This document shows, piece after piece, positions 60,201 to 64,000 of a DNA stretch of 64,000 nucleotides (positions within the stretch are counted from its first letter, which is position 1; the number at the start of each line of letters is the position of its first letter). The position numbers and the translations under genes are program-made. The notes below the pieces were generated by a model. That model was given only the letters and a program-made list of their open reading frames with translations, made no database searches and was not told the DNA's origin. Location of the stretch: the NCBI GenBank assembly GCA_951799445.1, contig OX637287.1, forward strand, positions 45,227,724 to 45,291,723, written 5' to 3'. The stretch is from Pseudisothecium myosuroides. Its lineage: Eukaryota > Streptophyta > Bryopsida > Hypnales > Lembophyllaceae.

Positions 60201-60900
60201 CTACTATGCAATTTTGTACCAAAAAATTTAACTAATATATTTTCAAAAATTGAGATACAATCAAAATAGATAATGTTTGTAAGCACACAATGAAATTAAA
60301 TGTAATCGTTTAGAATGTTTAATTACAAAGCACATAAATGTAAAATTGCAATACATCATAACACCATGATAGAGGTGACATTTATGAAATCTAAAATAGA
60401 GGGAGCAACAAATGTGGGCCGTAGAGGCTAAATATAATCTGACTAGTGGCAACAAGCAAAGGCTCTAAACATTATAAGCACTAAATCACGAACAATGCTT
60501 TTGAATGATTAAGTGATAAATGTAGTCTTCACCAATGGCCTTTATGCAAATTTAAAGGATGGAAATGGTCCACCTATTATATTTTATTTCTATAACTATG
60601 CTTTAAAATTTTAAAAAATATATCTTGGACATAAAATATTTAAAATAAACATAGTAGTCATATATTATAAACCAACTAAATGTATTAACCTCAAATGATC
60701 TAAATGACCATTTTTCTAGTCAATGCCCCTCTTTTTTTAACCATCTTTTTTTTAAATTTATTTTTTATGAAAATAAAAATGATTTCTAAAAAATAGAGTA
60801 TATAATGAATCTAATGATAATAGTTTTATAGAATTCCAAGTTAAACTCCGCTTTGTGGAATTTTATAAAGTTCAGTGGTGAAGTATGATTCAAGGCTCAT
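57290..60900. other. Intergenic DNA with local tandem repeats
   Basis: A GC-rich block at 57690-57850 contains repeated 'gctccctgccga' and 'gctctggttcgcttct' units. A 63-bp tandem repeat follows at 58121-58263. The remainder has only short frames without recognised domains. Confidence 0.4.
58121..58263 (+). repeat. Tandem repeat, 2.3 units of about 63 bp
   Basis: Units start 'ccaaagc(t/c)(t/c)cgccgtac' at 58121, 58184 and (partial) 58246. Units 1 and 2 are nearly identical. Confidence 0.85.
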
Positions 60901-62560
60901 GATTTACGAAAGAATGTAGTATCCCGCAACAATATGCGCATTGTCTCCATATAATCAAAAATAGTGGGTAAAGGATCTATACCATCTGAAAGATAGTTAA
61001 TAGACACGTCCAGATCAGCCACTATAGCATCAAAAAGTTTTTTTTGTCTTAATAGCCAACTGCCATACACTCCACCTTTCTTGCCACTTAATATTCATAG
61101 ACGTATCCATTGCTGAAGTTGCCAACATCTAAAGCTTTTCTTCAATCATCTCTAAGTTTTCAACATGAGTTTTATAGTGACATTTCACCTGCTCCAAGAA
61201 AGGCGTCGTGTACTTAGAATTTGCAATGAGAAGCTAATTCCAAATGAAAAGCTACCTTCACCTTCTCAACAACTTTAGAGACCCATTCATCAAGTGCACT
61301 TGCAGTGCAATCTATTGGACTGGGATACTTCTCATAAATTTTCTATGAGCTGCAATAGCAATGTTCCCCAACTCTTGTTGCACAAAGTAAATGATGTACA
61401 AGAATAAGCAAAGTTGCACATGATGACAATGTTATATATAATAAAGTAACATAATACTAATTCAAATTAACAACAAGAACAGAGTGAAGACCTAAAAAAA
61501 TTGAAAAAAAATATGAAATGGAAAATAAAACTTTTTATATGAACCTGACATAAGATTCTATTTAGTGCCTCAATAGTCAAAGTGAACCAAGTTCTTTGTT
61601 TTGACTTCTGTTTGGCTTCAGCTGTAATAAGATCTTCTCTGGAGACAAGTTTTTCAAAATATGAGAGTAGTTGCCTAGCAATACTTTGAATGCAATAAAG
61701 CTTGTGAACAAGATTTATGGAAACATGGTTTTTTAGGTTCTCCTAGCAAAACAAGATTTATTGTGATAAAATATGTGAAGTGAACATCAAACAAACAAAA
61801 AGGTAGAATAGTGACAATTGCAATGGTCCAAACCAAACAAAGTTTAGAAACTAAAAATTGAAATGAAATTTAAAAAATGATAATGAAATATAAAGAATTA
61901 CCAATTGACTTCATATAATGCTACCAACATAGTTGCAATGTCCTCGTTGACCTCCAAATTAATACTTTCAACAACATAATGTCACATGAAGTCATCCGCA
62001 TGATTGCGGTTGATAATTGGCAACCACGCTTGCAAATGGTGGTTGCCATTCCACACCAAAAAACATCTTGCCAGGAAAAAACTTTGAGATTTTCATCATT
62101 TTTGAATTTTTTTTTCTCAAATGCAGCATTTGCCTGCACCTAATAGGCACTCCATGATTTAATAATATCATTCGTGGCATTTACTGTCTTCCCCTTATTG
62201 TTTTCCAAGGCCACATAGAAAATTCCATTTCCTTCCATATAACTACAAGTAACAAAGTGTGCAGCAAGATTCATGACCTTATTCTTCAAAAAAATTTTGA
62301 CAACTGTCCAAAAAATTATACATAATAAAAAAATATTGATTTTTGATTTTGACCTTGGTACCTTAAAATTGATTTTGCCCTTGATACCTTAACTTCTCAA
62401 GATGAAGAGAAGTGTTTACAATCTCTTTCTTTAAAGAGCTATGCAATTGTAACTCTGGCTGATCTTCAGAAGGAAGCTAAAGCACAACAATTAATCTTTG
62501 TGCTTGTGGATCTTCTTGTATCAACATCTTTGAAATATTGTTTAAATCAAGATTAAAAAA
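60901..62560 (-). pseudogene. Possible decayed spliced gene, unrecognised
   Basis: Several minus-strand stretches have protein-like text broken by stops: KLVSREDLITAEAKQKSKQR and TWFTLTIEALNRIL near 61550-61650, VVESINLEVNEDIATMLVAL near 61910-61985, and MDTSMNIKWQERW near 61060-61110. A donor-like CAGGTTC follows the 61.55-kb block. This pattern suggests exons of a mutated plant gene or transposase, but I recognise no family. Confidence 0.3.
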
Positions 62561-62612
62561 ATTCTAGTTAATGAATATATATTGTACAACATGTAATTCA
62601 ATATAACAACTA

Positions 62613-63000
62613 TTAACGGCTGGGCACTAAGAAAGCCCAATTTTTTTTTTGCATTTGAACAAATTCTAGCATAAGTTGCAAGTAAATTTGAATCCCAAAA
62701 ACTGTGGCCATTAACGGCTGTGCATTAGGAAGGCAAAAAAGCTTTTAGCATTGACCAAATTGTAGCATATTTTGCAAGCAAATTTAATTCCAAAAACCGT
62801 GGTTGTTAACAATTGTGCATTATGAAGGCAAAAAAAATTCAGCATTTGACCAAATTGTAGCATATATTGTAAGCAAATTTGAACCCCAAAATCGTGGATG
62901 TTAACAATTGTACATTAGAAAGTCCCAATTTTTTTTGCATTTGACCAAATTGTATTAAATATTGCAAACAAATTTGAACCCCCCAAACCGTAGCTGTAAA
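62613..63000 (+). repeat. Tandem array, about 96-bp unit, four copies
   Basis: Units start at TTAAC (62613, 62711, 62806, 62901) and a fifth at 62997, spacing 95-98 bp. Each has 'g(t/g)(g/a)cattag(g/a)aaggc', 'gcatttgaccaaattgta' and 'gcaaatttgaa(c/t)cccaaaa'. The array is interrupted by family A at 63001 and resumes at 63941 to the window end. Confidence 0.85.
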
Positions 63001-63940
63001 CCCCTAAAGGTTTTTGACTATGTTTTCACCAAAAACGCTCCAAAACTGCCATTTCTAATAGAAGTACCAAATTTTAGAAAAAACATTTTTGAACACATAT
63101 ATCTATAGGATCTTGTAGTACACTAGTTTAAGAAGATGTGGAAAAAATTTCAAAATTTTCCACCATGTAGATTGCAAGATATTAGCGTTTGAATTGATAG
63201 AAAATTTTCTTTTGTCCCTGCAAAAAAATGGGCAGCTGGCCTTTACAAGGTCACATTTGTATGAAAAAATATCCAAAATGGTGGTTACTCTTTGGATTCA
63301 TTCTTCAAAGCAAATTGGCTACATGCTTGAAAAATTTCAGATCATTTGGAATTGTACAGCATACAGGAAAAAAATAGTAAGTAGAAAGAGGTAGATAATG
63401 ATTCAAAACACTAAATCGTTAAGAAATTATTTATGGAATTGAAAATGCCAATTCCAGTGGTTGTAATGTTGTAATAAATAATATTTATCCTACAATTTTA
63501 TTTTTTTACAGAAATATTGAAAATTGAGTGAAATAATAGACTTCAAAGTGTATTTTAGCGTAGAGATTCCATAACTACCTCCAAACTAAATGACTCCTCA
63601 TAACTTTTGACTCATTAATCCAAATGGAATGATTCAAAGCTGTCCACATATATATAAATCTATAAAAGCAATTTCAAATTTTTATATTTCAAGAAAATGA
63701 CTTTTAAAGAGTTTTTTGCATTGCCTGGGCTGCCCGCCGAACGTGGAAAATTACATATCATGCAATAACTTTTTAACCGTGCACTCAAAAGTTATGAAAA
63801 TTATTGGGCCTTAAAGCTACACCTTGGGCACATCTTGTGTGAAAGTTTTAGAGGAAAAAACAAAATTTCCATTCGTAGTGAGCTGCCCAAAATCGCTGTG
63901 TTGCCAAAAAATGGTGTTTGGTCCTTCCTTTAGGGATGGA
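63001..63940 (+). mobile_element. TTAA-target family A copy in a tandem array (940 bp)
   Basis: The left end CCCCTAAAGG follows TAAA and the right end ...TTTAGGGATGGA precedes TTAT, both decayed TTAA. The interior has the family's CTGGGCTGCCCGCCGAACG block near 63727. The site is the TTAA that begins each unit of the 96-bp array, and the interrupted unit continues beyond the right end. Confidence 0.75.
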
Positions 63941-64000
63941 TTATCGGCTGGGGTTGAAGAAGGCAAAAAATTTCAACATTTGATCAAATTGTATTAAGTA
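63941..64000 (+). repeat. 96-bp tandem array, continuation
   Basis: 'ttatcggctgggg', then 'gaaggcaaaaaattt' and 'catttgatcaaattgta' match the unit after its TTAA. It is cut by the window edge. Confidence 0.8.

Noticed and set aside
62613..63000. CRISPR-like array
   Set aside because: Units are about 96 bp, diverge along their length and lack unique spacers. It is an ordinary plant tandem repeat.

Overview
The window looks like nuclear DNA of a land plant (or a close streptophyte relative). It is AT-rich, gene-poor and dominated by nested transposable elements. Two spliced plant genes can be read exon by exon, both on the minus strand. The first is the TRAPP vesicle-tethering subunit TRAPPC6/Trs33 (17190-19054, four exons). 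The second is a LEA_2/NDR1-HIN1-like membrane-anchored protein (44259-46987, three exons). Their canonical GT-AG introns and plant-type protein sequences are the main evidence for the host group; I cannot name a species.

Layout. 1-9 kb: small inverted-repeat elements (PIF/Harbinger-like, hAT-like, a 380-bp family called here 'element B') and four copies of a non-coding family of about 930 bp with TTAA target sites and CCCCTAAAGGACC ends. 9-15 kb: mostly featureless AT-rich DNA. 15-20 kb: TRS33 and flanks. 20-30 kb: small elements, a copia LTR plus gag start, a 111-bp-arm palindrome, and a decayed minus-strand copia pol with two insertions. 30.2-43.6 kb: one plus-strand Ty1/copia element, itself hit by a 2.75-kb insert (containing a Stowaway-like element), a complete 5.2-kb piggyBac transposon and a TTAA element. 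44-47 kb: LEA_2 gene with a long hairpin in intron 1. 48.3-53.5 kb: a Harbinger-like element and a 4.18-kb TTAA-flanked unit holding an array of a degenerate 11-bp motif. 53.5-64 kb: mostly non-coding DNA, tandem repeats, and a TTAA element inserted into a 96-bp tandem array.

The most unusual content is the TTAA-target transposon system. A GC-rich piggyBac element (36936-42169) carries a DDE transposase broken by one in-frame amber codon plus overlapping accessory reading frames rich in Arg-Gly repeats. It sits in the copia RNase H region, whose reading frame resumes exactly on the far side of one TTAA. Around it are at least eight non-autonomous TTAA copies and a larger unit (49315-53493) with similar ends and an unexplained array of GTC(A/T)A(A/T)TTGAC motifs. 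How these families are related is inference.
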